38,385 nt of DNA from a virus, in IMG/VR virus record IMGVR_UViG_3300032931_000318, positions 1-38,385 of that record. One strand, written 5' to 3'. The notes under the pieces were generated by a model. It was given only the letters and a program-made list of their open reading frames with translations. It was not told the DNA's origin and made no database searches. The translations under genes and the position numbers were made by a program. Positions 1 to 6,453 of this stretch are shown here, in pieces. Numbering within the stretch: position 1 is the stretch's first letter; each line of letters starts with the position of its first letter.

Positions 1-385
1 TCATCTTCATCATAAAGAATTTGAAATTAAAATGGTTCAATATTTAGGGGGTATAGCTAACCCTAAAGGTGGTGGTGACAAAGGAATTGATGGAATTATT
101 TCAGAGACGAGTGAACCAATTCAAGTGAAGCAATGGATAGTAAATAGTTCAGAATTTTCAAAATTTTATAGGGAATTAAAAAAGAATACCCAAGGTAGTT
201 ATATTGCTTATGATTTTACTTCTGGTGTAAAAGAAGAAGTTATGCGATTAAAAAACGAAGAAGGAATAGAATGTCGTTTGTATACGGTGGGGGATATTCT
301 CGGAATTCCCAAAAACGAATATAAAGAAAAACTTAAAAAACATCTCGATAAGATACATGATGATAAACTTAAAAAAGCCGCTTAA
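1..385 (+). CDS. Fused DNA methyltransferase/restriction endonuclease, C-terminal (nuclease) part
   Basis: This is the continuation of the gene that runs off the right end: base 1 completes codon 295, and codons then run from base 2 to the TAA at 383-385. An ATG at 32 exists, but the frame is open back to the window edge and the joined frame is exact, so I do not treat 32 as the start. The domain has the PD-(D/E)XK layout of Mrr-like nucleases: a glycine-rich GGIANPKGGGDKG segment, then Asp325, then Gln336-Val-Lys338 as the QxK element. At about 120 residues it is a minimal nuclease domain. Carried on one chain with the methylase, it would form a single-polypeptide restriction-modification enzyme. 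Cleavage is inferred; a modification-only protein is possible if the active site is dead. Confidence 0.75.
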   Translation, partial: HLHHKEFEIKMVQYLGGIANPKGGGDKGIDGIISETSEPIQVKQWIVNSSEFSKFYRELKKNTQGSYIAYDFTSGVKEEVMRLKNEEGIECRLYTVGDILGIPKNEYKEKLKKHLDKIHDDKLKKAA

Positions 386-485
386 ATTAAAATTCATACG
401 TCATCCCGTAATAATCTAAATCAGATTAAGAAACTATAATTTTTCTCATCTTGAATAATAATATTATTAAAGTATTATTAGTTTT
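386..485. other. Spacer with weak hairpin after the restriction-modification gene
   Basis: A 6-bp stem (TAATCT at 412-417 with AGATTA at 423-428) lies 27 bases after the stop codon and could be a weak terminator. The following AT-rich stretch contains the palindrome AATAATATTATT. I see no convincing sigma-70 promoter for the next gene. Confidence 0.3.
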
Positions 486-884
486 ATGGATATAAAATTT
501 AAAGGTTTTATGTATAAAACAGGCAATGTTGAAATAAAAAATGCAGTTGATCCAATCATTCGACTTGGAATTTTTGTTACTTTACCCTCCAGTTTTATTT
601 GTATTGTTGCTGGTATTTGGGCTGAAATATACTCACTCACAATAACAGGAATTATTTCTCCTATAGGATTAATGATATTTTTTTTCTTTAAATATCATTA
701 TTTTTCTATAAATGACCCTGATAGATTACAAACTGAAAAATTTCAACTTGAAAAACAAAAAATGCTTTTAGAGATTACATCAAAAAATCCCATTCCAGAG
801 TCTGGAAAATCTTTCACAGAAGTAATTCCTTATGGAGAATCTTTACTTCCGAATCTGGGGAAAGAAGAGGATGAAAAAAAATGA
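486..884 (+). CDS. Small two-helix membrane protein of the accessory cassette
   Basis: This 132-residue protein has two predicted hydrophobic segments (about residues 24-44 and 50-69). They are followed by a charged tail of about 60 residues that begins NDPDRLQTEKFQLEKQK and is likely helical and cytoplasmic. I do not recognise the family. The stop overlaps the start of the next gene as ATGA (881-884), so the two are probably translated together. Its position, directly behind the methylase-nuclease fusion and inside the same inverted repeats, suggests accessory cargo such as host-interaction or exclusion functions. That role is inferred only from location. Base composition is even more AT-rich than in the structural genes. 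Confidence 0.7.
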   Translation: MDIKFKGFMYKTGNVEIKNAVDPIIRLGIFVTLPSSFICIVAGIWAEIYSLTITGIISPIGLMIFFFFKYHYFSINDPDRLQTEKFQLEKQKMLLEITSKNPIPESGKSFTEVIPYGESLLPNLGKEEDEKK

Positions 885-1171
885 AAAAGTCTATATTTTA
901 TTTATTAAGTATTAATATAATAGAAAATTATAATGAACAATTATTTAAAGAAAAAATAAGTTTAGCAGTAGATTGGATACAGATCATGCCAAACATTTTT
1001 ATTATTGAATCAACATCAGATAAAAGTAAATGGTTGACTAGATTGAAACTTTCATTAAAAGAGAATTCTTTTTTTATAACAGAAATGAATATTGATAACA
1101 ATACAGGATTTTTATCCAAATGGATTTGGGATTGGATGGATAAAAAAAGAAAAGAAAAATTATTAAACTGA
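881..1171 (+). CDS. Hypothetical protein coupled to the membrane protein
   Basis: The 96-residue product starts at an ATG that overlaps the upstream stop (ATGA), so it belongs to the same transcript. It begins MKKSIFYLLSINIIENYN, which is hydrophobic but short and polar-interrupted, so a signal peptide is not convincing. The body alternates strands and helices and ends with a Trp-rich segment (KWIWDWMDKKRK). No known motif is visible. With the preceding gene it forms a two-gene unit whose function I cannot assign. The antisense frame over the same bases is treated as a shadow. Confidence 0.6.
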   Translation: MKKSIFYLLSINIIENYNEQLFKEKISLAVDWIQIMPNIFIIESTSDKSKWLTRLKLSLKENSFFITEMNIDNNTGFLSKWIWDWMDKKRKEKLLN

Positions 1172-1401
1172 ATTATTACTAAAACTTTCTTGAGATGTGA
1201 TGTCGTAATTTAGCGCATACGTGATTTAACTTCCAAAGTTCGTCATACCCTCACAATTAGAAGTGATTTAATATACTATGATTAATGCGTTTAGTCAATA
1301 ACTTTATGTATTAAATACGTAATGATATCAATGCGTTATATGCTATGTTGTTAAGTCTAGGCGCACACTAGTACCTCAGGTAATAAACTTTTGAGGTTGA
1401 A
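1172..1401. other. Intergenic region after the accessory cassette
   Basis: These 230 bases are AT-rich and hold no ORF I would support. They end with the left copy of the inverted repeat (1359-1378) and the GAGG ribosome site (1393-1396) of the small ORF at 1402. Several short imperfect repeats around ATGCGTT occur at 1285-1340, but none forms a convincing operator or promoter. Confidence 0.4.
1359..1378 (+). repeat. Inverted repeat, copy bordering the left side of the accessory cassette
   Basis: The sequence AGGCGCACACTAGTACCTCA matches the reverse complement of 37331-37350 at 19 of 20 positions; the single mismatch is at 1371. On the closed circle the pair brackets about 2.4 kb containing the methylase-nuclease gene and the two small ORFs. 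Confidence 0.75.
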
Positions 1402-1551
1402 ATGTCGACGCCTTGCGAAAAAAACGAAGTAATTAATATCATTCGTGACGACGTTAAAGAAGTCAAAGGTGATATTAAGACCTTGCTAGAATTTAAAATG
1501 TGCTTTTACCTGCTGCCATCTTATCTGTTTGGACTATGTAGTCAGCTATAA
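1402..1551 (+). CDS. Truncated holin-like (XhlA-type) coiled-coil protein
   Basis: A GAGG site lies 5 bases before ATG 1402. The first 32 residues (MSTPCEKNEVINIIRDDVKE and on to LLEFK) resemble the coiled-coil start of XhlA/hemolysin-type small holins, which then continue into one membrane segment. Here the frame enters the antisense of the convergent DUF3307-like ORF at about base 1497. It ends after 49 residues with CFYLLPSYLFGLCSQL, a short hydrophobic tail that is probably accidental. I read it as a gene whose 3' half was lost. It could still make a small membrane protein, so activity is uncertain. Confidence 0.45.
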   Translation: MSTPCEKNEVINIIRDDVKEVKGDIKTLLEFKMCFYLLPSYLFGLCSQL

Positions 1552-1603
1552 AGTGAACGGTTAAGATTGCGATTACGATCCAAGGAATGTTATATGTATT
1601 CAT
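1493..1603 (-). pseudogene. N-terminal fragment of a DUF3307-like membrane protein
   Basis: The minus-strand ORF starts at ATG 1603 behind a run of G (a strong ribosome site) and ends after 36 residues at 1493. Its core, VHFIADYIVQTDKMAAGKS, matches the conserved opening of DUF3307-type integral membrane proteins (histidine, then ADF/Y..QTD.M...KS). Those proteins usually run well beyond 100 residues, so only the first helix is left. Its 3' end collides with that of the forward ORF at 1402, which points to a deletion junction near 1497. It lies directly downstream of the ribbon-helix-helix gene and would share its transcript. Confidence 0.45.
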
Positions 1604-1612
1604 AAAACCCCC

Positions 1613-1753
1613 CTATCTTCTTAAAACCCTCATCAAGTACATTTCTAAAGCTCGTGCAACAAACTCAAACATTGTTATCTTGTTCGCAGCGCAGTAGGTT
1701 TTTATTTGCATCACCAGCTTATCTTCTATTTTAAATGAATGAACTTTTAGCAT
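1613..1753 (-). CDS. Small ribbon-helix-helix (CopG/Arc-type) DNA-binding protein
   Basis: The 46-residue product starts MLKVHSFKIEDKLVMQIKTY and has the beta-strand/helix/turn/helix pattern of ribbon-helix-helix repressors, including an ITMFEFVARALEMYL second helix. I chose ATG 1753 because AGGA sits 8 bases upstream; the ATG at 1762 overlaps that site. These proteins bind DNA as dimers through the beta-ribbon and often repress their own promoter. The upstream region holds a near-consensus minus-strand promoter and repeated ACTACTA/AGTAGTA elements over its -10 box. A toxin-antitoxin antitoxin is unlikely because no toxin partner follows. The gene is too short for routine ORF cut-offs. Confidence 0.65.
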   Translation of the reverse strand: MLKVHSFKIEDKLVMQIKTYCAANKITMFEFVARALEMYLMRVLRR

Positions 1754-1794
1754 ATGCACCATTCCTGTTTGTTTGTTTAGTGCTATGATCTATT

Positions 1795-1808
1795 TATTAG
1801 ATCTAATA
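1795..1808. promoter_or_regulatory. 14-bp perfect palindrome, candidate operator
   Basis: TATTAGATCTAATA is a perfect palindrome just downstream of the minus-strand -10 box and upstream of the forward lipoprotein gene at 1852, so a bound protein could affect both directions. Confidence 0.5.
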
Positions 1809-1810
1809 CT

Positions 1811-1839
1811 ACTATACTACTAGTAACAAAGTAAGTCAA
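1811..1839 (-). promoter_or_regulatory. Sigma-70 promoter of the ribbon-helix-helix gene
   Basis: Read on the minus strand, TTGACT (1834-1839), a 17-base spacer and TATAGT (1811-1816) form a near-consensus promoter pointing at the small repressor gene. ACTACTA is repeated directly over the -10 region, a plausible site for autoregulation. Confidence 0.7.
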
Positions 1840-1851
1840 GGAGTATCTTTA

Positions 1852-2517
1852 ATGCGCAACCCATTGATTTTATTACTCTTGCTATCATTATTTTCCTGCT
1901 CAAACATAAATACCAAACAAGACTTGTCGAAAGTCTATAAAAAAGACCTATACATGTCAGAAGGAAAGCGTGAGGGGACAGGTGTTTTAGTACTGCCTAA
2001 GCAAGATAACTATTCAATATTTGTTGAGTCTGACGGCAAGATAAACCTGCTAACATTCAGGACATGCTCACGTGAGATAATAATTAAAGATCCTCGCCAG
2101 GGATTATCACGCAAAAAATTTACTATTAAGTACGCTCCAAACGAAGTTGAAAAATCAGGTATATGTCAAACAGAGATAAGTGCTCTATCAATTGAGAATG
2201 AAAATTCATACGGGTTTATTGATTACGAGGACGCACAAGCAACTCTCCCTGCTGTAAACGTATGTGGCGGAGTTACCGAATCCACAGGAGGCGTCAGTAT
2301 CTGCCAGGAGCGACAAGGCATGATCGAAAAGATTAAGTTCAATACTGTAGTAGTCGCCGCTCCTACAGGTTGCGAACTTGATAAGAGAGAAGGACTTGAG
2401 TTTATATACTCAGTGAAAAATGGAATTTGCATTGTCGCGTTTTACGAAAAAAAAAGTCCTCACCGTATCCATAGGCTTACAATTTTAGGACATCAAGATC
2501 AACTTTTATCATTATAG
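1852..2517 (+). CDS. Phage-encoded lipoprotein
   Basis: An AAGGAG site lies 8 bases before ATG 1852. The product (221 aa) starts MRNPLILLLLLSLFSCSN: a charged start, a hydrophobic core and a lipobox LFSC with the acylated Cys at residue 16. It would therefore be exported and lipidated in the envelope. The mature part contains five further Cys residues and beta-type alternation, but no family I know. It is followed 9 bases later by a membrane coiled-coil gene and then a transglycosylase, so a lysis or envelope role is possible. It is too long for a typical Rz1 spanin lipoprotein. A superinfection-exclusion role is an alternative. Confidence 0.7.
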   Translation: MRNPLILLLLLSLFSCSNINTKQDLSKVYKKDLYMSEGKREGTGVLVLPKQDNYSIFVESDGKINLLTFRTCSREIIIKDPRQGLSRKKFTIKYAPNEVEKSGICQTEISALSIENENSYGFIDYEDAQATLPAVNVCGGVTESTGGVSICQERQGMIEKIKFNTVVVAAPTGCELDKREGLEFIYSVKNGICIVAFYEKKSPHRIHRLTILGHQDQLLSL

Positions 2518-2526
2518 GGGGAAGTT

Positions 2527-2844
2527 ATGGTAGCAGCGATATTGTCAATGTTGGGTGTTCTACTCCCGACAATTATCAAAATTGTCGGATATCTGATTGA
2601 TAAAAAGAAAAATTCCGACGACCTAAAAGTGGAGTTCCTAAAATTCGTTGCGTCGATCGAAAAGGATATGCCGATCAAATTAAGGAAGGATTATCTTGAT
2701 CAAATTGCACAGGTAAAAGAACAGTTGCAACTTGAGGAGACTAAGAAAACTACCCTAGTTGAAGAGCATGCAAACTATAAAGAGTCATATGAAAAACTTT
2801 TGTTAGAACACGAGGCGCTAAAATGTCAACTCTCCAAAAAATAA
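2527..2844 (+). CDS. Membrane-anchored coiled-coil protein, candidate holin or spanin-like
   Basis: This 105-residue protein begins with one hydrophobic segment (residues 2-26, including ILSMLGVLLPTIIKIVGYLI) followed by KKK and a long charged helix with heptad-like leucines to the end. One membrane segment plus a coiled coil fits an inner-membrane spanin (Rz-like) or a class III-type holin. A GGGGGAAG ribosome site precedes ATG 2527. The gene overlaps the next one, a lytic transglycosylase, by 22 bases, the usual arrangement of lysis cassettes. The exact lysis role is inferred from topology and neighbours. Confidence 0.6.
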   Translation: MVAAILSMLGVLLPTIIKIVGYLIDKKKNSDDLKVEFLKFVASIEKDMPIKLRKDYLDQIAQVKEQLQLEETKKTTLVEEHANYKESYEKLLLEHEALKCQLSKK

Positions 2845-3311
2845 AATCACTCATCACCCTAAAAGCTAAAGAGGCCTCCATTGATCCAAATATCCTACAT
2901 GCGCTTGTTATGACCGAGAGCGGCCATAACCCTTGGGCCATACGCTTTGAAGTTGATTATCGGTGGCTTTATGACGTCCCTGGCATGGCAAAGGCAGCAG
3001 GAGTAGATCCGCTAACTATGAAAATCATGCAACAGACTAGTTGGGGTATATGTCAAATAATGGGAGCTATCGCTTATGAGTATGGATTTAGAGGGTGGGC
3101 ACCGATGCTATGCGACCCTGAGTTAAATCTTAAATATGCGATTCTGCATCTTCAGAAAAAGATTAAGCATGAGCATCTATCTGACCCTTGTGATATATAC
3201 GGAAGTTATAATGCAGGATCAGTCAGGAAAAAGAATGGTGAGTATGTTAATAAGAAATATGTAGATAGATTTAGATTAAATTTGAACAAGATCACATTGC
3301 CAGATAATTGA
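2823..3311 (+). CDS. Lytic transglycosylase (SLT domain), probable endolysin
   Basis: The 162-residue protein has the hallmarks of the Slt/lysozyme-like fold. These are a catalytic Glu32 in MTESGHNPWAIR, the SWGICQIMG segment at residues 73-81 and YNAG near residue 129. Such enzymes cleave the glycan between N-acetylmuramic acid and N-acetylglucosamine, leaving an anhydro end. No signal peptide is present, so release would depend on a holin, and the preceding membrane protein is the candidate. The start lies inside the end of that gene (overlap 2823-2844), suggesting coupled translation. Its 3' end overlaps the convergent lipoprotein gene by 36 bases. Confidence 0.85.
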   Translation: MSTLQKIKSLITLKAKEASIDPNILHALVMTESGHNPWAIRFEVDYRWLYDVPGMAKAAGVDPLTMKIMQQTSWGICQIMGAIAYEYGFRGWAPMLCDPELNLKYAILHLQKKIKHEHLSDPCDIYGSYNAGSVRKKNGEYVNKKYVDRFRLNLNKITLPDN

Positions 3312-3608
3312 TTCGCCTAGAATAGATTTAAAATTAATGATCTCATTATTTTTTATATCGCCTTCATACGTCGCACGAAACGTCTCGCCGTATTTCCTTA
3401 AAACTAATTTCGATTTATCTCTTGAGATATTGGACACTGCAAATTGGTTGGTTCTAGTGCCGACCCAAATTTTCAGATAACCTTTATCGTCATTCAGTCT
3501 CAACTCGATCTTAGTAGGAAGACCAGTATGATCACGAGAGATATAAGTTTTCTCATTGTGCGTACACGACGTACACGATGTTAAAAATAACAAAACTAAT
3601 AAAATCAT
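3276..3608 (-). CDS. Small lipoprotein, last gene of the exported-protein operon
   Basis: I place the start at ATG 3608, which overlaps the stop of the upstream gene as ATGA. The upstream ATG at 3629 would add seven residues in front of the signal. From 3608 the protein begins MILLVLLFLTSCTSCTHNEK, a lipoprotein signal with the lipobox LTSC, giving about 110 residues in total. The mature part is beta-rich (ISRDHTGLPTKIELRLND) with one late Cys (WQCDL). I do not recognise it. It is coupled to two further exported proteins and is convergent with the transglycosylase gene. Confidence 0.7.
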   Translation of the reverse strand: MILLVLLFLTSCTSCTHNEKTYISRDHTGLPTKIELRLNDDKGYLKIWVGTRTNQFAVSNISRDKSKLVLRKYGETFRATYEGDIKNNEIINFKSILGESIIWQCDLVQI

Positions 3609-4354
3609 TTTCTTAATGTGCAAACCCATATCCTATTACCATGTAGAGACAATTCAAAATCAGAGATAGTAAAGTACTTCTCGTCGAATGTACCATGATA
3701 CTCTCCTTTGATTTTTGCATCTCTCTGTACGCAATGTACATCACGCCCAAATTTTTCTGATTGACTGCCGTCTAAATAAAAATCTAATTCACTATTAGAC
3801 GACCGACCGCAACATCTTAGTTGTATACCCGCTCTATAGCAAGTGCTTTCACCACGATATATGCATAGTCGGATATCAGCGCCTAGACCTCCGCTACCTT
3901 TACCAGTATAAACACCTAGAGGACACTTAAATGAAATATCTCTAGTGAATATTTCTGAAAAGACTCGCCAAAACTTGACATCGTTATTACGCTGTTCGTG
4001 CCGTAAATGAATAAAGTCTATCTCTCTTTTTAACAACGCCTTCGATGTTGCAGGAAGTTCTAATGCTAGCGATGATCCAATCCCTTCAAAGCTATCATCT
4101 CCATTGAATTTCCATTGCAAATATGGAGTGATAAATAATTCAAACAATCCCTCAATATCTGCTCCAATCGCAACCAAACCATGTAGTTGAGCGACCGCAG
4201 AGAATATTGTAATTAAGTTTGCATCTCTTATCTTCTCCTCAAGTTCTAATAGATCATCACGTGTCTCTCTGGAGAGTTGGTCAGGGCGTGGAAAGTCTTC
4301 AGCAGAGAATGCATTTATACTTATAAGTAAAATAAAAGTTATGATTAACTTCAT
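3605..4354 (-). CDS. Exported protein of unknown function, middle gene of the minus-strand operon
   Basis: ATG 4354 overlaps the previous stop (ATGA, 4351-4354). It opens a clean Sec signal peptide, MKLIITFILLISINAFSA, with cleavage expected before EDF. The mature protein of about 230 residues has a helical first half and a Cys-containing second half (KCPLG, RLCIYRGESTCY, LRCCGRSS, HCV, WVC). That half looks like a disulfide-bonded beta domain suited to the periplasm. I recognise no family. The motif GGAGAGTTG occurs in it at 4271-4279. A role in the envelope of the infected cell is inferred from the signal peptide. Confidence 0.7.
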   Translation of the reverse strand: MKLIITFILLISINAFSAEDFPRPDQLSRETRDDLLELEEKIRDANLITIFSAVAQLHGLVAIGADIEGLFELFITPYLQWKFNGDDSFEGIGSSLALELPATSKALLKREIDFIHLRHEQRNNDVKFWRVFSEIFTRDISFKCPLGVYTGKGSGGLGADIRLCIYRGESTCYRAGIQLRCCGRSSNSELDFYLDGSQSEKFGRDVHCVQRDAKIKGEYHGTFDEKYFTISDFELSLHGNRIWVCTLRK

Positions 4355-4716
4355 TTCAGATCCGGCCAGCATTTATTAACATCTAAACCATGGCGAGTAC
4401 ACCAGTCTCTCATAGTCAAGTCATTTGAGACTTTAAAACATGCTTGTTCACAGTCGTGACATTCCGCTCTCCAATGTGCTGCTTGTGCAAGACATGAATC
4501 AAGGCCACACTTGTCGCCTCTCTGGCAACAGCTCTCAGCTTTTGCTTTACCCTCTATAAGTTTTGCATTCAGTGCCGTCCCACATTCTCTTAGGCATTTA
4601 ATAGTGAGATCGTTAATCCACTGTGGGGTTGGTTCGTCCGCCCATGTACTTGGATCGTCAGACGCAAACGTAGAAAAAGACAATAAAAGGACGATAGCTA
4701 CTAAAAGTAGTTTCAT
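4351..4716 (-). CDS. Exported cysteine-rich protein, first gene of the minus-strand operon
   Basis: AGGAG lies 6 bases before ATG 4716. The 121-residue product begins with the signal peptide MKLLLVAIVLLLSFSTFA. Its mature part has eleven Cys residues, several in close pairs (KCLREC, ESCCQ, DKCGLDSC, ECHDCEQAC), spread over helical sequence. This suggests a small disulfide-stabilised helical domain in the periplasm; an odd number leaves one Cys free or for a dimer. The family is not recognised. A minus-strand promoter fits at 4767-4795, and the next two genes are coupled by ATGA overlaps. Confidence 0.7.
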   Translation of the reverse strand: MKLLLVAIVLLLSFSTFASDDPSTWADEPTPQWINDLTIKCLRECGTALNAKLIEGKAKAESCCQRGDKCGLDSCLAQAAHWRAECHDCEQACFKVSNDLTMRDWCTRHGLDVNKCWPDLK

Positions 4717-4766
4717 AAAGAACTCCTAAAAAAATGTTGTCTCTGATTTTTCAGAGTGGTGAAGTC

Positions 4767-4795
4767 AACATAAATTAGTTTAGGGATAAAGTAAA
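4767..4795 (-). promoter_or_regulatory. Candidate promoter of the exported-protein operon
   Basis: On the minus strand TTTACT (4790-4795), 17 bases, TATGTT (4767-4772) point at the gene starting at 4716. A 6-bp hairpin (CTCTGA/TCAGAG, 4741-4756) lies in the leader. Confidence 0.5.
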
Positions 4796-4803
4796 TAATA
4801 AAT

Positions 4804-4818
4804 GGATGCGGAGCGTCC
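4804..4818 (-). terminator. Hairpin after the SSB gene
   Basis: GGATGC and GCGTCC (4804-4809, 4813-4818) form a GC-rich stem with one wobble pair, 35 bases beyond the SSB stop on the minus strand. An A/T-rich stretch follows. It may end the replication operon, but there is no clean U tract. Confidence 0.4.
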
Positions 4819-4852
4819 GTGGGTTACCATTTTGCTAGCGTCGGCAATATGG

Positions 4853-5278
4853 TCAAAAAGGCAGCTCGTCGCCGAAGTAACCATCGTTTGATACAGATGA
4901 TGGGGTTTGGAGAGTGGACGACTCCCGGAAGGGGTTTTGCGATGCTAGTGCGGTCTGGACGGCAGCATCTAAAGGCTTAACCTTTGGAGCAGATAAAAAT
5001 GTGATATCTAGGATCGTGTAATTATCTTTTTTAGTATTATCCTCGTTATTTGACATCTCACATTCTGCATATATTACCGATCCCTTCGATAAGTACTGGC
5101 AAATTAGCTCCGCCCGTTTCTCCCATGCAGTTAGGTAGACCCAATCAGTGACCTCCCCCTTAGAAGTTTTTCTTTTCTTATTCGACGCAACTGATATTGA
5201 ACAGAGTTTTTTACCTGTAGCGGTTGTTTTCATTTCTGGATCTTTACCAAGTCTGCCTATGACAGTCAGTTTAAACAT
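4853..5278 (-). CDS. ssb: Single-stranded DNA-binding protein
   Basis: The 141-residue protein has an OB-fold start typical of bacterial SSB (MFKLTVIGRLGKDPEMKTTA), aromatic positions in DWVYLTAWEKRAEL, a linker, and the acidic tip DELPF. That tip is the form of the DDDIPF tail that recruits host repair and replication proteins. It coats single-stranded DNA during replication and recombination. Its start overlaps the end of the initiator gene (5271-5278), so both are made from one minus-strand transcript. Length is slightly short for the family because the linker is short. Confidence 0.92.
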   Translation of the reverse strand: MFKLTVIGRLGKDPEMKTTATGKKLCSISVASNKKRKTSKGEVTDWVYLTAWEKRAELICQYLSKGSVIYAECEMSNNEDNTKKDNYTILDITFLSAPKVKPLDAAVQTALASQNPFRESSTLQTPSSVSNDGYFGDELPF

Positions 5279-6230
5279 TTAGAGTCTCCTGTTTTATTTT
5301 TTTATAAATTTTATGTCTTAACTCTTTAGGATAATTTCTAAAACTATCGCCACCATTTTTTCTGACTAGATCTTTTTCCGATTCGGGTAATTGATTGAAT
5401 AGTAAACCAGTTTCAACCCATTGTTCTATTAAATCATATTTAAATAGTAATCCTTTGGCACGATTCAAATAATAGGAGCAGTCACTTTTAAGTAAATAAG
5501 AAAAAGGATTATGGCATTTGTCTCCAGTATAAGATCCGTTAGACCCTAAATCAATGGCCATTAATAGTAGGTCTTCAGGGGTATGCCCTTGCTTTAAGAG
5601 AGTTTTATATGCAGATGATTCTGAATACATATTCTTTTTGGAGAGTTGGCGGGGGCCGTAGATTTTTATCTTTTCTTCTTCTTTAAGAGTTTTAAAAAAA
5701 CCAACTAACAGTTTTCCCTGTTGGTTAGTTCTTAGCTTATTTCTATAGCTTAGTTCTATGGGGTCCTCCAAACCGACCCCCCCCCGGTCCTCCAAACCGA
5801 CCCCCTCCCAGTCCTCCAAACCGACCCCCCTACAGGAAGGGGCATCTATAAGTATTTGAAATATGGAATATTTATTATTTTTTTCCCCTGTTACTACTTT
5901 TTCAGAGATATATTTTTTAAAAATAAGCGATTTTAATGCTTTAGAAATAGTATCTTTGTGAAAATTAAGTTTATCGGCCAGTTGATATCTAGAGGTTTGA
6001 TGATCAGTTTTAAAATGTCGAACCCCATATAGGTATATCAGTATAATAAATTGATAAATATCAATGATCTTAAACATATAAGCGGCGACTACTTGATTGG
6101 GAATATTGGTATATCCATTTATCCAAGCGGATAAGAATTTATTATTTAATAATTCAGGCGGAAAATCGAAAAAGTGTTTTTTGCACTTAACCATGGAGGG
6201 GTTGACTTCTGATTCAATTATACTTAACAT
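5271..6230 (-). CDS. Replication initiator, lambda O-like organisation
   Basis: The 319-residue protein has a winged-helix DNA-binding region at about residues 58-130, with a recognisable helix-turn-helix (SRYQLADKLNFHKDTISKAL). It is followed by a short linker made of three GVGLED units spaced eight residues apart, and then a helical C-terminal domain. The linker is encoded by three perfect 19-bp direct repeats flanked by an AT-rich stretch. Lambda O has the same plan: an N-terminal iteron-binding domain, origin iterons inside the gene, and a C-terminal domain that recruits the helicase loader. AAGGA lies 7 bases before ATG 6230. SSB follows with an 8-base overlap. No phage helicase loader is recognisable, so host loading is assumed. 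Confidence 0.75.
   Translation of the reverse strand: MLSIIESEVNPSMVKCKKHFFDFPPELLNNKFLSAWINGYTNIPNQVVAAYMFKIIDIYQFIILIYLYGVRHFKTDHQTSRYQLADKLNFHKDTISKALKSLIFKKYISEKVVTGEKNNKYSIFQILIDAPSCRGVGLEDWEGVGLEDRGGVGLEDPIELSYRNKLRTNQQGKLLVGFFKTLKEEEKIKIYGPRQLSKKNMYSESSAYKTLLKQGHTPEDLLLMAIDLGSNGSYTGDKCHNPFSYLLKSDCSYYLNRAKGLLFKYDLIEQWVETGLLFNQLPESEKDLVRKNGGDSFRNYPKELRHKIYKKIKQETLNV
5763..5829. repeat. Three origin-type iterons inside the initiator gene
   Basis: GTCCTCCAAACCGACCCCC occurs three times without a mismatch at 5763-5781, 5787-5805 and 5811-5829, a strict 24-bp period. The conservation is at the base level, and the intervening five bases vary. On the minus strand the repeats encode GVGLED. 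Confidence 0.8.
5836..5935. other. AT-rich stretch beside the iterons, candidate DNA unwinding element
   Basis: Directly next to the GC-rich iterons lie about 100 bases dominated by A and T (for example around 5851-5890 and 5906-5928), within the initiator gene. Iterons plus adjacent AT-rich DNA is the layout of lambdoid origins. Confidence 0.5.
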
Positions 6231-6274
6231 TAACTAATCCTTTTTGTTTATAAGGCACAAGGATGTTCCAGAGT

Positions 6275-6335
6275 AGTTATTGCTAGAACAATAACTATCG
6301 TAGTTCTAAGTAGATAGGGCCTGTTATGCAGGCCC
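6275..6335. promoter_or_regulatory. Two perfect hairpins in the leader of the replication operon
   Basis: AGTTATTG/CAATAACT (6275-6282, 6289-6296) is a perfect 8-bp inverted repeat. GGGCCTG/CAGGCCC (6317-6323, 6329-6335) is a 7-bp stem with a 5-base loop. Neither has a U tract, so they look like an operator or a structured leader rather than terminators. Confidence 0.45.
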
Positions 6336-6369
6336 AAACTCTTAGGCATCAATAAAATTAATTGACAAT

Positions 6370-6397
6370 ATAATATACAATCTCCCTATAAAATCAA
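6370..6397 (-). promoter_or_regulatory. Promoter for the initiator-SSB operon
   Basis: On the minus strand TTGATT (6392-6397), 16 bases, TATTAT (6370-6375). The leader to ATG 6230 would be about 130 bases and contains both hairpins. A forward TTGACA (6362-6367) overlaps it but has only a poorly spaced -10 partner. Confidence 0.5.
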
Positions 6398-6453
6398 GCT
6401 ATTCTATTTACAAATTGCCTATTCCAGTTGGCGCTTTGCATAAATAAAATCAA

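Noticed and set aside
32-385. Stand-alone nuclease gene starting at ATG 32
   Set aside because: The frame is open to base 1 and joins exactly to the methylase frame at the window end.
5763-5829. Three regularly spaced repeats that could be taken for a CRISPR array
   Set aside because: Spacers are only five bases, the repeats are inside a coding frame, and no cas gene is present.
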